From NCBI GenBank assembly GCA_963719055.1, contig CAVRAU010000008.1, positions 186,001 through 250,000 on the forward strand: a stretch of 64,000 bases of DNA, written 5' to 3'. This document shows, piece after piece, positions 17,776-26,631 of this stretch. The stretch is from CAXMQZ01 sp963719055. Its GTDB lineage: Bacteria > Acidobacteriota > Thermoanaerobaculia > Multivoradales > JAHEKO01. Position 1 is the first letter of the stretch. Each line of letters opens with the position of its first letter. The notes under the pieces were generated by a model. That model did no database searches, was not told the DNA's origin, and worked only from the letters and a program-made list of their open reading frames with translations. A program made the translations under genes and the position numbers.

Positions 17776-18765
17776 TCAATAACCCTCCAGCCGGAGATCC
17801 GAGGTCATCGTCGGCCAGGCGGCGATCAGGGCGAAGAGGGCGAAGCCGGCCATCGAGATCCGGCACAGGCGTCGCTCCTCGCCGGCACGGAGCTCGCGGC
17901 GCCGGTCGAGGCGCCGCAGGGCGCCGACGAGGCCGGCGCCGGCCCCCGCCACCACCGCGATCGCCAGCGAGGCAGTAGAGGGCGTCCCCGATGAGCTCGA
18001 GCCGCGCGACAACAGGCAGAACGGGACAGTGATGGGTCGGCAGCTGGTAGACGCCCGGAGCCACCCAGGAGACGAGCGCGGCCGGCGAGCGACGCCGAGG
18101 ACGAGCGTCAGGAGCGAGAAGCCGGCCGGCGAGCCGCGGCGAGCCAGAGACGCCACGCCAGGAGCAGCGTCAGCGCCGAGGCCACGACGAAGGCGTCGCC
18201 CCTCGGTCAAGGGCAGGGCGGAGAGCCGGAGCCGACGCCGCTCCCCTCGGCGCCGAAGATGGTGGCGCAGCACGAGGTGATGATCTCGGGGTCGAGGTCG
18301 GCGAAGAAACGCTGGAGCAGGTTCTCCGCCACCAGCGCCGCGACGATCACCAGCACCGCGAGGTGCCGGAACCGCACCAGGCCGGTCGCGACGGCGCCGG
18401 CAGTGGCCCGGTGGACGACCAGCCACAGGCCGGTGAGCAGGAAGACCGCCACCTTGACCAGCAGGGTCGGATAGCCGAAACGGCTGGCGTCGAGGGTGCC
18501 GGCGGCGCACATCGCCCCGGTAAAGAGCGGGTGCAGGCTGCGCCGCGGCGACGAACAGCAGGAGCGACAGCCAGCTGGCAGCCGAGAACGACGGTAGCGC
18601 CGCCTCGACCAGGAGCACCCGGCGCTCGCGGGCCAGCTGCCGCCGGCCGGCCGGTCCGGGTTCCAGCCGATCATGACGGGAGGCCGGCACCGCCGCTGCC
18701 ACCGCGACGGCGAACAGCAGCGCCGAGCAGACCAGCAGGGCGAGAATGGCGGGGCTCAGGAACAT
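17776..18765 (-). CDS. multipass membrane protein of the NosL/ABC operon, frameshifted
   Basis: It starts MFLSPAILALLVCSALLFAVAVAAAV and continues with SFSAASWLSLLLFVAAA, then HPLFTGAMCAAGTLDASRFG, YPTLLVKVAVFLLTGLWLVV, LAVLVIVAALVAENLLQRFF, PEIITSCCATIF, GVYQLPTHHCPFCLL and a last pair of membrane segments. Two conserved-looking cysteine sites (TSCC; THHCPFC) face the same region and suggest thiol or metal chemistry. I do not recognise a named family. The layout recalls membrane proteins that accompany NosL-type chaperones and FtsX ABC systems. Frame changes lie near 18540-18700, 18205, 18130, 18090 and 17980. It may be translated directly after, or fused to, the ATPase because no stop separates them in one frame. 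Confidence 0.55.
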   Translation of the reverse strand: MFLSPAILALLVCSALLFAVAVAAAVPASRHDRLEPGPAGRRQLARERRVLLVEAALPSFSAASWLSLLLFVAAAQPAPALYRGDVRRRHPRRQPFRLSDPAGQGGGLPAHRPVAGRPPGHCRRRRDRPGAVPAPRGAGDRRGAGGGEPAPAFLRRPRPRDHHLVLRHHLRRRGERRRLRLSALPLTEGRRLRRGLGADAAPGVASLARRGSPAGFSLLTLVLGVARRPRSSPGWLRASTSCRPITVPFCLLSRGSSSSGTPSTASLAIAVVAGAGAGLVGALRRLDRRRELRAGEERRLCRISMAGFALFALIAAWPTMTSDLRLEGY

Positions 18766-18782
18766 GGCTCGCGATCCGCGGA

Positions 18783-19504
18783 TCAGCCGACCGTCGCGCA
18801 GCTCCAGCCGCGGCGAAGCACCCCGACTCGGAGAGCAGCGGGTCGTGGCTGGCGACCAGCACCGTCCGGCCCTGCTCCTGCAGCTCGGAGACCAGGTCGA
18901 GGAAGGCGCCGCCGGTCGCTCGATCGAGGTGCGCCGTCGGCTCGTCGGCGAGGACCACGGCCGGATCGTTGACCAGCGCCCGGGCGATGGCGACCCGCTG
19001 CTGCTCGCCGCCGGAGAGCCGTTCCACCCGCTCGCCGGCGCGCTCCGCGAGGCCGAACCGGGCCAGCAGCCGGCGCCCGAGCGGCCGGAGGTTGCCATTG
19101 ACCTCGGCCCGGGGAAGCGCCGGCACGATCACGTTGTCGAGCGCCGACGCCCCGCGGATCAGCTGGTGGCTCTGAAAGACGAACCCGAACTGCCGGCGCC
19201 GGAGCGCGGCGAGGCGGTCTTCAGGGAGGCGGGTGGTCTCGCGGCCCGCCACCCGGACGCGGCCGGCGGTGGGGCGGATCATGCAGCCGTCGAGGCACAG
19301 CAGGGTGGTCTTGCCCGAGCCGCTCGGCCCCGATCAGGGTCGCGGTGCCGGCGGCGATCGTGAGACTGACGTCGGCGACGGCGGGGAAGGGGTTGCCGGC
19401 GGCGAGTCGAAGACCTTGGAGACCCGGGCGAGCTCGACGAGCGCCGGCGCCGACGGGAGTTGGACGGCGAGCCGGTCTCCGGCCATGCCGCGGCGGTCGC
19501 GCAT
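18783..19504 (-). CDS. ABC transporter ATPase, MacB/LolD type, frameshifted
   Basis: GAGGAGGAAGCG before ATG fixes the start. Walker A reads IGPSGSGKTT once an extra G in a GGGG run near 19328 is removed. The Q-loop is FVFQSHQLIRGASALDNVIVPAL, the ABC signature LSGGEQQRVAIARAL, Walker B AVVLADEPTAHLD and the switch His in VLVASHD. FVFQSHQL and LDRATG place it with the MacB/LolD/FtsE branch that pairs with FtsX-fold permeases, so its partner is the permease at 10982-12140. Another frame change lies near 19405 and one near 18815. The 3' end is uncertain: the last frame runs without a stop into the downstream membrane protein. Confidence 0.8.
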
Positions 19505-19519
19505 CGCTTCCTCCTCGCC

Positions 19520-20049
19520 TCATCGCCCTCCGTGGTGGGTTCCCGGCCGTGCGCCCCCAGTCGGTGGATGAGCTGCCTCCGCCGTCACCTCGTCGAAGCG
19601 GACGATCCTCTCTCCGCCGTGGTCGCGCAGGAACTCCTCGGCCTCGGCGAGGGTCGGGTGGGGGATCAGCTCGGGTCCCATCGGTCCGTAGACGTCGCTG
19701 CCGACGACGAAGAACGCCTCGGCGGCAGGGACGGCCTCGAGCCGGTAGTAGCCGGTGACGAAGGTCGCCGCGATCTCGAGCGCGCGGAGTCGGGCAGGTA
19801 CCGGCCGCTCGAGCAGATACTTGAAGAGGTCCTTGGCGCCGTCGAAGAACGCCGCCGAGCCGTCCTCGAAGATCACCTGGGCGACCCAGTTGCCATGGGG
19901 CGCGACGAACATGCCGCACACCGGACAGGTCGCGCTCGCGTTCGGCTGGCGCGGCGCGACCGCGGCCTGCGAGCTGCCGGAAAGACGGCGCCCAGACCGC
20001 ACAGCCCGACCGCGACGCCCGCCACCAAGGTTGCCGACTGTCGCCTCAT
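19520..20049 (-). CDS. nosL: NosL-like copper chaperone, exported
   Basis: GAGGAGGTGATCG precedes ATG. The N-terminus MRRQSATLVAGVAVGLCGLG is a signal peptide in one frame and the mature part continues in another after a frame change near 19985. NASATCPVCGMFVAPHGNW carries the CPVCGM motif that binds Cu(I) in NosL. It is followed by AQVIFEDGSAAFFDGAKDLF, TGYYRLEAVPAAEAFFVVGS and GPMGPELIPHPTLAEAEEFL, the usual order in NosL. In N2O-reducing bacteria NosL delivers copper for NosZ assembly. No nosZ lies in this window, so the likely clients here are the CuA and blue-copper proteins of the same operon. It is the first gene after a sigma-54 promoter. Confidence 0.85.
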
Positions 20050-20153
20050 CGATCACCTCCTCACACTCATCCAGGCCCTCGCCTCGCGTCTCGGAGGCAG
20101 CGCTCGTCACTACCGTCACTCTGCCCCCGAGGTGTCTTTACAGTCCGGTAGGT

Positions 20154-20169
20154 AGCAAACTCGGTGCCA
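20154..20169 (-). promoter_or_regulatory. sigma-54 promoter of the copper/heme operon
   Basis: On the minus strand TGGCACCgagtTTGCT matches the -24/-12 consensus at all but one core base. It is the best such site in the window. The start would be near 20142, about 93 bp before the nosL ATG. Ten genes follow on the same strand with short gaps or ATGA-type overlaps and no obvious terminator. Confidence 0.75.
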
Positions 20170-20321
20170 TAGCTATCGGCGCATGACGGAGTCCGGAGGT
20201 GACGTCCGACGGATCTGGCCGCTGGCTCCCAACTGCTGATTCCAAGCTCTTTAGAATCATCCTCGAGCCTTGTCCTTCCAGGCGGCTGCCGTGGCGCCGG
20301 CGAGACCGGAACCGCCCCCGC

Positions 20322-20371
20322 CTGTCAGATCTGTCAGTCGGCCTCTCGAAAGGTGTTGTCGAGACTGTCAG
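20322..20371. promoter_or_regulatory. CTGTCAG enhancer cluster 2
   Basis: CTGTCAG lies at 20322-20328 and 20331-20337 (9-bp period) and again at 20365-20371. The cluster is 180-230 bp upstream of the nosL operon start, a normal distance for a sigma-54 activator site. Compared with cluster 1, the third copy is displaced by 11 bp, about one helical turn. Confidence 0.6.
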
Positions 20372-20385
20372 CGATGGCATCGGAC

Positions 20386-20415
20386 CAAGAAGGCGGGGCT
20401 CCGAGGAGCCCCGCC
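20386..20415 (-). terminator. hairpin, probable terminator of the HAF-repeat gene
   Basis: A perfect 11-bp stem (GGCGGGGCTCC / GGAGCCCCGCC) around a 2-nt loop at 20392-20415 is followed on the minus strand by TTCTTGG. It lies about 260 bp beyond the HAF gene stop and 15 bp before enhancer cluster 2, so it could stop read-through into the nosL operon. Confidence 0.55.
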
Positions 20416-20583
20416 AGAGCGACCGGCGAAGGGGGCCTTTCACCGGCCGCGAAACCGAACCCTGGCGATTTCGGGCTGTCTGCTCCCGCCTCCCCGGTAA
20501 CGCTCGCCCGGCCGGCGCTCCGCCGGAAGGCGGGCGGCGAGCTCGGGCGCGATGAAAAGAACGAAGGTAGGCTGCGTGGCGGT

Positions 20584-20638
20584 GCGAACCCTCTGGCACC
20601 GCTACCGCGTGGGGACGGCAGCGGGCCAGAGGGTTTGC
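20584..20638. repeat. inverted repeat, 14-bp arms
   Basis: GCGAACCCTCTGGC (20584-20597) and GCCAGAGGGTTTGC (20625-20638) pair with one G-T position around a GC-rich 27-bp loop. It follows the HAF gene stop on the minus strand and lacks a T tail. It may be an RNA 3'-end structure or a protein site. Confidence 0.5.
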
Positions 20639-20675
20639 AGTATCGATGGTCTGTCGATCCCCCAGAGCGTCTCGA

Positions 20676-22020
20676 CTATTCGTGGGTGAACTCGAGTTCG
20701 TCGAACGGGAACCCGGTCACCACCCAGGCCTCGATGCCGCCCTCGGGGTTGACGCCCCAGCCGACAATGCGGTCGCCGGCGGCCGAGACGCCCGTGGCTT
20801 CGTACAGAATCCAGCTGGAGCCCATCGTGGACTCTTCACCGGCACCCGTCTTGGTGAGGATGTATTCCAGATCATAGAAATAGCCGATCTCGTCATCCTC
20901 GATCACCGGGTTGCCGGTCCAGACAAAAGCCTCCGAGCCGTAGAGGACGGTGTTGCTGTAACCCACGACCATCAGCTCGCCCACGCGCGATCCCGGTCGA
21001 TAGGCAATGCCGGTGGCCACGGCGTTCTTGTTCTTCTTGGCGAGCGCGCCCAGTTCCTTGATCACCCAGGCTTCCTCATCATCTTGGAACCAGATGCAGG
21101 CTACGGGGCCCTTGGGACTGTCGCTGCGGCCGGCGATGACGGCACCGTCCGGCGTCATGGCATAGGCCTCGGCGAACTTGCCGCCACCGAGCATCGGCAG
21201 GATCGTGCTGACCAGAACCGGCTCTTCGGCGCCCCAGTCTTCAGACATCGTGACGAAGGCGCGGTTGGCCTTCTTGGTCGAGCCGTACCCGGCGATGATG
21301 GTCCCATCCGCGGACACCGCCTCCGCAGAGCTGGAGCGCAGCGTCTGCAAGGTCACCGCGTCCTGGATGGTCAGCTGTTTCACCACCGGCAGGAGCGGGT
21401 CGGACATATCGGCGTAGAAGGCCTTCTCGCCGCGCTTGGTGTTGCCGTAGCCCACCATGATGAGCCCGTCCGCGGTCACGTCCAGCGCCGCCATGTCGGA
21501 GGCGCCGCCGCCGAAGTCCGGGATGGCGACGTAGTCGCCGTCGTCGACCGAATCGAGGACCTCCGCCAGCCACTGGACGGAATACGACACGGTGCCGAGG
21601 AAGTAGGTCCCGACTACGGTCGAGCCGCACCAGTCGAGATCCAAGTTCTCCTTGTCGTAGCGGACAGTCGTCGACCGTCATGTCCGAGGCCGCGAAAGCG
21701 GCGCTCGGACGGGACGGGGCGATCACCCCGATGTCCTCCTGCACCTGCAGCTCGTTGTAAAGCGGCGGCACGCCGTCGTCGGTGGCGATGGCCCAGTCGA
21801 TGTCGGAGCGCCAGGCGCGTTCGAAGTCGACCACCAGGGTCGAGCCGACGGCCATCTTGCCGTCACGCGAGATGCCGAACGCCATGCTCGAGTCGTGCGG
21901 GCCGTCCATGTGCCCCCAGCGCCAGAAGTAGAACTCTTCGTCCTGGGCCCAGGCGGCGGTCCCTGCCGCCAGCAGCAGGGCCGCGAGCGTCACAGCGAAA
22001 ATTGGATTCCTTCGTTTCAT
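20676..22020 (-). CDS. exported HAF-repeat protein, frameshifted
   Basis: GGAGGAAGTG stands before ATG (GTG 22023 is possible). The signal peptide is NPIFAVTLAALLLAAGTAAWAQ. The body has about seven repeats of a DGxxVVGYGxTxxGxxAFxxT type: ISRDGKMAVGS, VTADGLIMVGYGNTKRGEKAFY, VSADGTIIAGYGSTKKANRAFV, MTPDGAVIAGRSDSPKG and VSAAGDRIVGWGVNPEGGIEAWV. This is the HAF (extracellular) repeat pattern, predicted to form a beta-propeller. The length is about 445 residues with one frame change near 21650-21665. It lies downstream of the large exported protein but is separated from it by a terminator. The function of such proteins is not established. Confidence 0.7.
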
Positions 22021-22085
22021 CACTTCCTCCTTTGTCTCACCGAGCCTCGATCGTCTGCCGGTCGATCCCGGATCTGGTTAACGAT

Positions 22086-22132
22086 GGATAAAGGGGAAGC
22101 GGCCCCCGGTCTCTCGCAGGAGACCGCTTCCC
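22086..22132 (-). terminator. rho-independent terminator
   Basis: Arms GGGAAGCGG (22094-22102) and CCGCTTCCC (22124-22132) enclose a nested GGTCTC/GAGACC stem. On the minus strand the hairpin is followed by CCTTTATCC. It lies just after the large exported gene. Confidence 0.7.
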
Positions 22133-22164
22133 GTCAGAGGGCCAGACGACTGCACGAGTGCGCC

Positions 22165-25100
22165 TCATTGCAGGATCGCCTGACGTTCGGTAGTCCACCC
22201 TCCGGAACATGATGTCGCTGCCACCGTCTCCCTGCTCCAGCCAGACCGCGTACATCCGCGAGCCGTTCGGGGTCTGGCGCAGCTGCACCGCGCCCTCCTC
22301 GGACAGCTCCCGAGCCAGGGGGTTCCACCCCTCCTCGCGGTCGTCCGCTGCCGCCCTGCGGCGTGACGATCACGCTCTCGTAGCGCTGCCCCTTGTCCCT
22401 GGTGCGGCTGTAGTAGATGTCCAGCGGCATCTTGGGATACTCGACGTCGTCCGGCAGCTCGGTTCTGGTTGAACTCCAGGCCGTAGGCCAGCTGGTACAT
22501 GCCGGTGTCCTGGACGTCCTCCGGGTACCCGGTGGGGTTGCCGAAGGGATCCTTGATCGTCCCCGGCGCCTTGACCAGCCGCGGCTCGAGCACGCTGACG
22601 CGGTTGTTGCGCAGGTTGGAGACGTTGCGCGGCGGCTCCGACGGCGCCGGGGTCGTAGGCGGTGGTGACCACCTCCTCGTCCCAGGTCACGGTCTGCAGG
22701 CTCGTAGTCGACGATCGGCACCCGGAAGACCACGTTGTGCTCGATCGGCTCTGTCGTCGTCCGGATCCGTCGTCCATTCTGCCCGCCGTCGAAGGAGCGC
22801 CGGACGTAGAAGTCGTACTTGTCGTTCGCCCGCCGGCCCCAGTTGGGCGTCCAGGTGTAGCCGATCAGGAGCTCGTCGCCGTTCAGCGCTCCGCGATGGG
22901 CGCGGGCGTCGTTGTAGGGGTTCTTCGCCGACGAGTCGGCGAGGTTGTCATGCGTCCAGCCCCAGCGCAGCATCTTGACCGGCTTGTCCGGATCGAACGG
23001 ATCCTGGAACAGATCGTCCGGTCGGCCTCGACGCTGCTCACGTTCTGCGCGCCGGGCAGGAAGTTCCCGAAGGCGTAGGGGTTTCCGGTCGGGGAAGCCT
23101 TCACGCGCCGCATGAAGATGTCCGCCGGCTTGCCGCTGCCCTCCTCGCCCTGGCGATAAAGCGTCACCAGGACCGTCTTGGACGCCCCGGCCTTGGACTT
23201 GGGCTGGGTGATGAAGCGCACCCGACGGGCGTTCTCGTAGGCGAGCATGCGGGTCGCCCTTCCAGTCGAGGAGGAGCTCGCCGAACTCGTCCACCAGGTA
23301 GACGGGGTTGCCGGCCTCGTCGGTCTCGGGCAGGTTGATGATGCCGCCGGCCGCGACCGTCACCGGGTTGGCGAAGTCGAAGCTGTGGAAGATGACGTTC
23401 TTGCCCATGTCCGGCTTGTACCGGTCGTCGTCGTGGCCGTCGTCGGCCGTGATGTCGTGGTCGTCGAGACCGTCGTCGGTGCCGTCGTCGGTGCCGCAGG
23501 GATCGCTCGTCGTGATCCCCCTCGGGCGGCGTGCCGACGCCCTTGCTCTCCTCGTAGCCGATGATCGCCCAGGCGCTCTTGCGTGCCGTCCGGCTTCTTG
23601 TAGGGCTGCAGGAAGATGTTGGGCCGCGAGGCGCCGGTGTTGCCGTCGAGCAGGCGTCCGTCGGCGGTCACGCAGACGTTGTGGATCTCGCCGCGGGGGT
23701 TGGCCTTCTCGATGGTGTAGGCGCAGAGCGGGTTCGTCCCCGGCTCCTCGGCGGTGCCGATGCCTTCGACCGTGCCGCAGTAGCGGTGGGTGCCTTCGCC
23801 TTCACCGTCGAAGTCGTGCTCCCCGTGGCCGCCGTCGGGGTCCATGTTCTCGGCGCTGCAGACTTCGTTGTCGGAGACCCTCACCGGCAGCGACATCGGC
23901 ACCAGGGCCTTGACGCGGCCGGCGAGCTCGGGATCGTCGTCCACGAGATCCCCATCACCGTGGCCACCCGCGGGGTAGTCGTAGTCGACCTTGGCGAAGT
24001 CCTTCATCGTGATGTAGCTGTACCAGACGTCGGCCTTGTTGTGGGTGTTGGCCCCACTCCAGCCCTCGCCCGGGCCATCCCCCTCGCCCGGCATCAGCCC
24101 TCTGGGGTCTTCCTGCCAGACGATGCCGAAGGCGACGTCCTGACCCGCGCCGGCGAAGAGCTGGAAGGCGTCGCGCCGGCCCGAGGTGACCCGCTCCGGC
24201 TTGAACCACTGGATCATGCCGTGGGCTCGATCACGGCTCGCGACGTCCAGACGCAGCTGTAGGGCACCTCGCCCATCTCGGGGTAGTCGTCGTAGGTCAC
24301 CGAGCGCTGCGGCCCGGCGGCACCGAAGAGATCGTCCTGCCAGTAGGCGTCGTCGCCCGGGTAGTCGGGCGTGCAGACCGTGCCCTCGGCGGTGTCGCGG
24401 CAGACCTCGCAGGGGTCGGGCAGACCGTCCCCGTCGGTGTCGGGACAGACCGTGATGGCGTAGCCCGGCCGGCCGCCGCGGCAGTACTTGTCGGTCCAGG
24501 CGACGAAGATCATGTTGTCCTTGACCTTGAGCATCGGCTTCTGGGAGGTGCCCGGATAGCCGACCAGCGACGACTTGTCGGCGGTCTTCGAGACGTTGCG
24601 GCGCTTCCAGCTGTCGCCGTCGTCGCGCGAGATGGCGACGAAGACGTCCGCCGCGCCCGTGCCCTCGACCTCGTCGAGGTAGGTGACGACGATCGGCTTG
24701 GCCTCGCTGCGGGTCTCGATCACGTTGCCCTCCGCGTCGTAGTAGACGACGTCGGTGAAGCTGCCGTCCGGCCGCTGGGCCGGGACGTAGACCGGCATGA
24801 TCTCGATCTTGGCCTTGTCGCTCGCCATCCCCGGTGTCTTGGAGATGTTGCGCTTCATCAGGTTGGCGGCCTGCATGCCGTTGTTGAGATTCTCCAGCGC
24901 CTCTTCCTTGCTGACCGCGGTCAGGGTGATCTCGCCCGCGCAGGCGGCGATGGTGTCGTCGATCAAGGCACCGACCGCCTCGTCATTCGCGAAGAAGACC
25001 TCCGGCGGCAGCGTCTCGTGGCCGGGAAGCACCGAGTTGAGGCAGCCGATCACCGGCTCGGTGAGGTTGATGGCGCCCTGCGCCGGGTTGCCGTCGCCGT

Positions 25101-25922
25101 CGAAGCTCTGCAGCAGCCGGGCCATGTTGACGACCCGGTCGTCGTCCATGTCGGCGCCGTCGAAGAGATCCATCGGCGTGACGCGGCGTTCCGCGAGAGC
25201 GTCGCCGAGCCACAGGTTACCGGCGTAAAAGTCGACCCACTCTTCGGGCAGGAACCAGAACTGTCCTTCGTAGCCGGTAATCCCGGACTGGGTGATCGTC
25301 TCGTAGGTCAGCCCGTTGACGTTGGCGTCGACGAAATGCCCCGGATCGACCTTGGCCAGCGGGTAGGTGACGTACCAACCCCAGTGGACCCGGGATCTCT
25401 TGTCGGTGCGATCGAAGTACACCATCGCCCTCGGCATAGCCGGCTTCCGGCACGCCGTCACAGCTCGGCGTGGACGATGATGTAGAGGTTGGGCTGGACA
25501 CTTCTCCGGATCGACCCCCCAGCAGATCTCGAAGTCTCGAGAGGGGAATCACCTCGTGTGGGCCTCGTCCAAGGGACCCCGTAGTCATCCAGGTAGTCCG
25601 TCCGATAGCTGAACCACGGGGGTTTGGGAAGGCCCTTTCTGTCGAGGATCTCGTCGGCGAACACCTCGGGATCCTGGACGACGTGGATGTTGACGTCCTT
25701 GAAGAGGAGCCATCGCCGGTTGCGGATGTCGATCTTCAGGTCGTCCTTCGTGTTGTAGATGAACACGTCTCCCACTGACCGTGCCAGAGATCATCGCTCC
25801 CCTTGTAGGCCAGGGCGGGGTCGAGTGGCCACAGGCCTGCCGCGCTGCTCGCCGGCAGCGCACATGACCACGCACAACACCAGGAGTGCCAGTCTTGATG
25901 AATTGAGATTGACGTGATTCAT
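22165..25922 (-). CDS. very large exported protein, choice-of-anchor O-like, frameshifted
   Basis: ATG is preceded by GGGAGGACGAAAC. The signal is LALLVLCVVMCAAGEQ. About 1250 residues are recovered across at least ten frame changes; the longest clean piece, 24214-25461, has 415 residues. Segments include VMVYFDRT..., FFANDEAVGALIDDTIAACAG and sialidase-like VFVAISRDDGDSWKRRNVS. A calcium-binding type-3 repeat reads DTDGDGLPDPCEVC. Further on come WFKPERVTSGRRDAFQLF, GIVWQEDPRGLMPGEGDGPG, CAYTIEKANPRGEIHNVC, an Asp-rich stretch near 23450-23520 and FYVRRSFDGGQNG. The WQEDP...GPGEGWSGA block and BNR-like DGG-W repeats fit what I know as choice-of-anchor O proteins. It is probably cell-surface or secreted. 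It has a sigma-54 promoter sharing an enhancer with the gene at 26632. The exact stop is uncertain (22134 to 22165). Confidence 0.6.
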
Positions 25923-26138
25923 GTTTCGTCCTCCCTTTCGTGGAACAACGGTTGGAATGCCCTCCGGGCGTCCGTCGCCCGGTCGAGGGAGCATGGATAG
26001 GCGGGATGGGTGGGAGTCACAACCGGGTCCTCCTCCGGTCTTCCAACGGTCCATCGCCTGCCCCGTCTCGCTGCGGGCCCTTGGACCGACTGATGAGTCC
26101 TTCAGCCACTGTCTCGATTTCTCCCAGGCGGAGTCGAC

Positions 26139-26154
26139 CGCAAGAGGCATGCCA
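26139..26154 (-). promoter_or_regulatory. sigma-54 promoter of the large exported protein
   Basis: On the minus strand TGGCATGcctcTTGCG keeps GG and GC at exact -24/-12 spacing and all of TTGC. It lies about 217 bp before the ATG at 25922, so the leader would be long. The CTGTCAG cluster is about 140-185 bp upstream of it. Apart from this site, I see no gene in 25923-26290. Confidence 0.6.
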
Positions 26155-26290
26155 CGGGCGCGGTCGGTAGGCAGCATCCCTTGGCGCGCCGGTGCGGCGG
26201 AGCCCTTGGAGTCAACGATCTTGCGAATTCTGTCGCCCCTTCGACCGATGCCGGGGGCCATGCGCGATCGCGTGCTGTGGCCGATACGGG

Positions 26291-26339
26291 CTGACAGGCC
26301 TGTCAGTGCTTCTCGGTGCGCGACTGTCACCGCTGTCAG
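26291..26339. promoter_or_regulatory. CTGTCAG enhancer cluster 3, shared by divergent genes
   Basis: A perfect 16-bp palindrome CTGACAGGCCTGTCAG (26291-26306) is followed by CTGTCAC (26324-26330) and CTGTCAG (26333-26339), the last two with the same 9-bp period as clusters 1 and 2. It lies between two divergent sigma-54 promoters (26139-26154 minus, 26426-26441 plus). The palindrome indicates that the protein binds as a dimer to inverted TGTCAG half-sites. Confidence 0.65.
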
Positions 26340-26425
26340 AGCCCGGCCGTTGATCTGAACGACGGTCGGGCCACCGTGGTGGTCGGGCTCCGGCCGGAGC
26401 CGCACGAGTCGTGACTTCGACCTGG

Positions 26426-26441
26426 TGGCACGAGACTTGTA
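26426..26441 (+). promoter_or_regulatory. sigma-54 promoter of the second PAS activator
   Basis: TGGCACGagacTTGTA has a perfect -24 element and TTGTA in place of TTGCA at -12. The start would be near 26453, about 180 bp before the ATG at 26632. The leader between them contains no gene that I can see. Confidence 0.5.
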
Positions 26442-26631
26442 ACAAGGTTCCTGTGAGAATACGGAGTCGCTGGTCCCATGCAGCCCTGTGGATACAGGCT
26501 TTTCGGACAATCGACGGGAAAGGCAACCTCCTCCGCACCCGTGAGGGCAGTCCCTGCGGACTCAGCATCGCGACAACTCTGGCAGCGTGTCCGGCGACCG
26601 GCTGCCAAACAAGTCAGTCTAGGAGGAACGG

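Noticed and set aside
17776..19098. A natural fusion of ABC ATPase and membrane protein
   Set aside because: The continuous frame arises beyond a frame error at the ATPase end; the ATPase motifs are in another frame and MFLSPAIL looks like a normal start. Fusion is possible but not supported.
20646..22091. A 481-codon plus-strand open frame opposite the HAF gene
   Set aside because: The minus strand gives a signal peptide, ribosome site and clear HAF repeats; the plus-strand protein is low-complexity antisense sequence.
22209..25485. Plus-strand open frames opposite the large exported protein (e.g. 23308-23913)
   Set aside because: Antisense shadows rich in Arg, Ser and Val; no ribosome site or recognisable fold.
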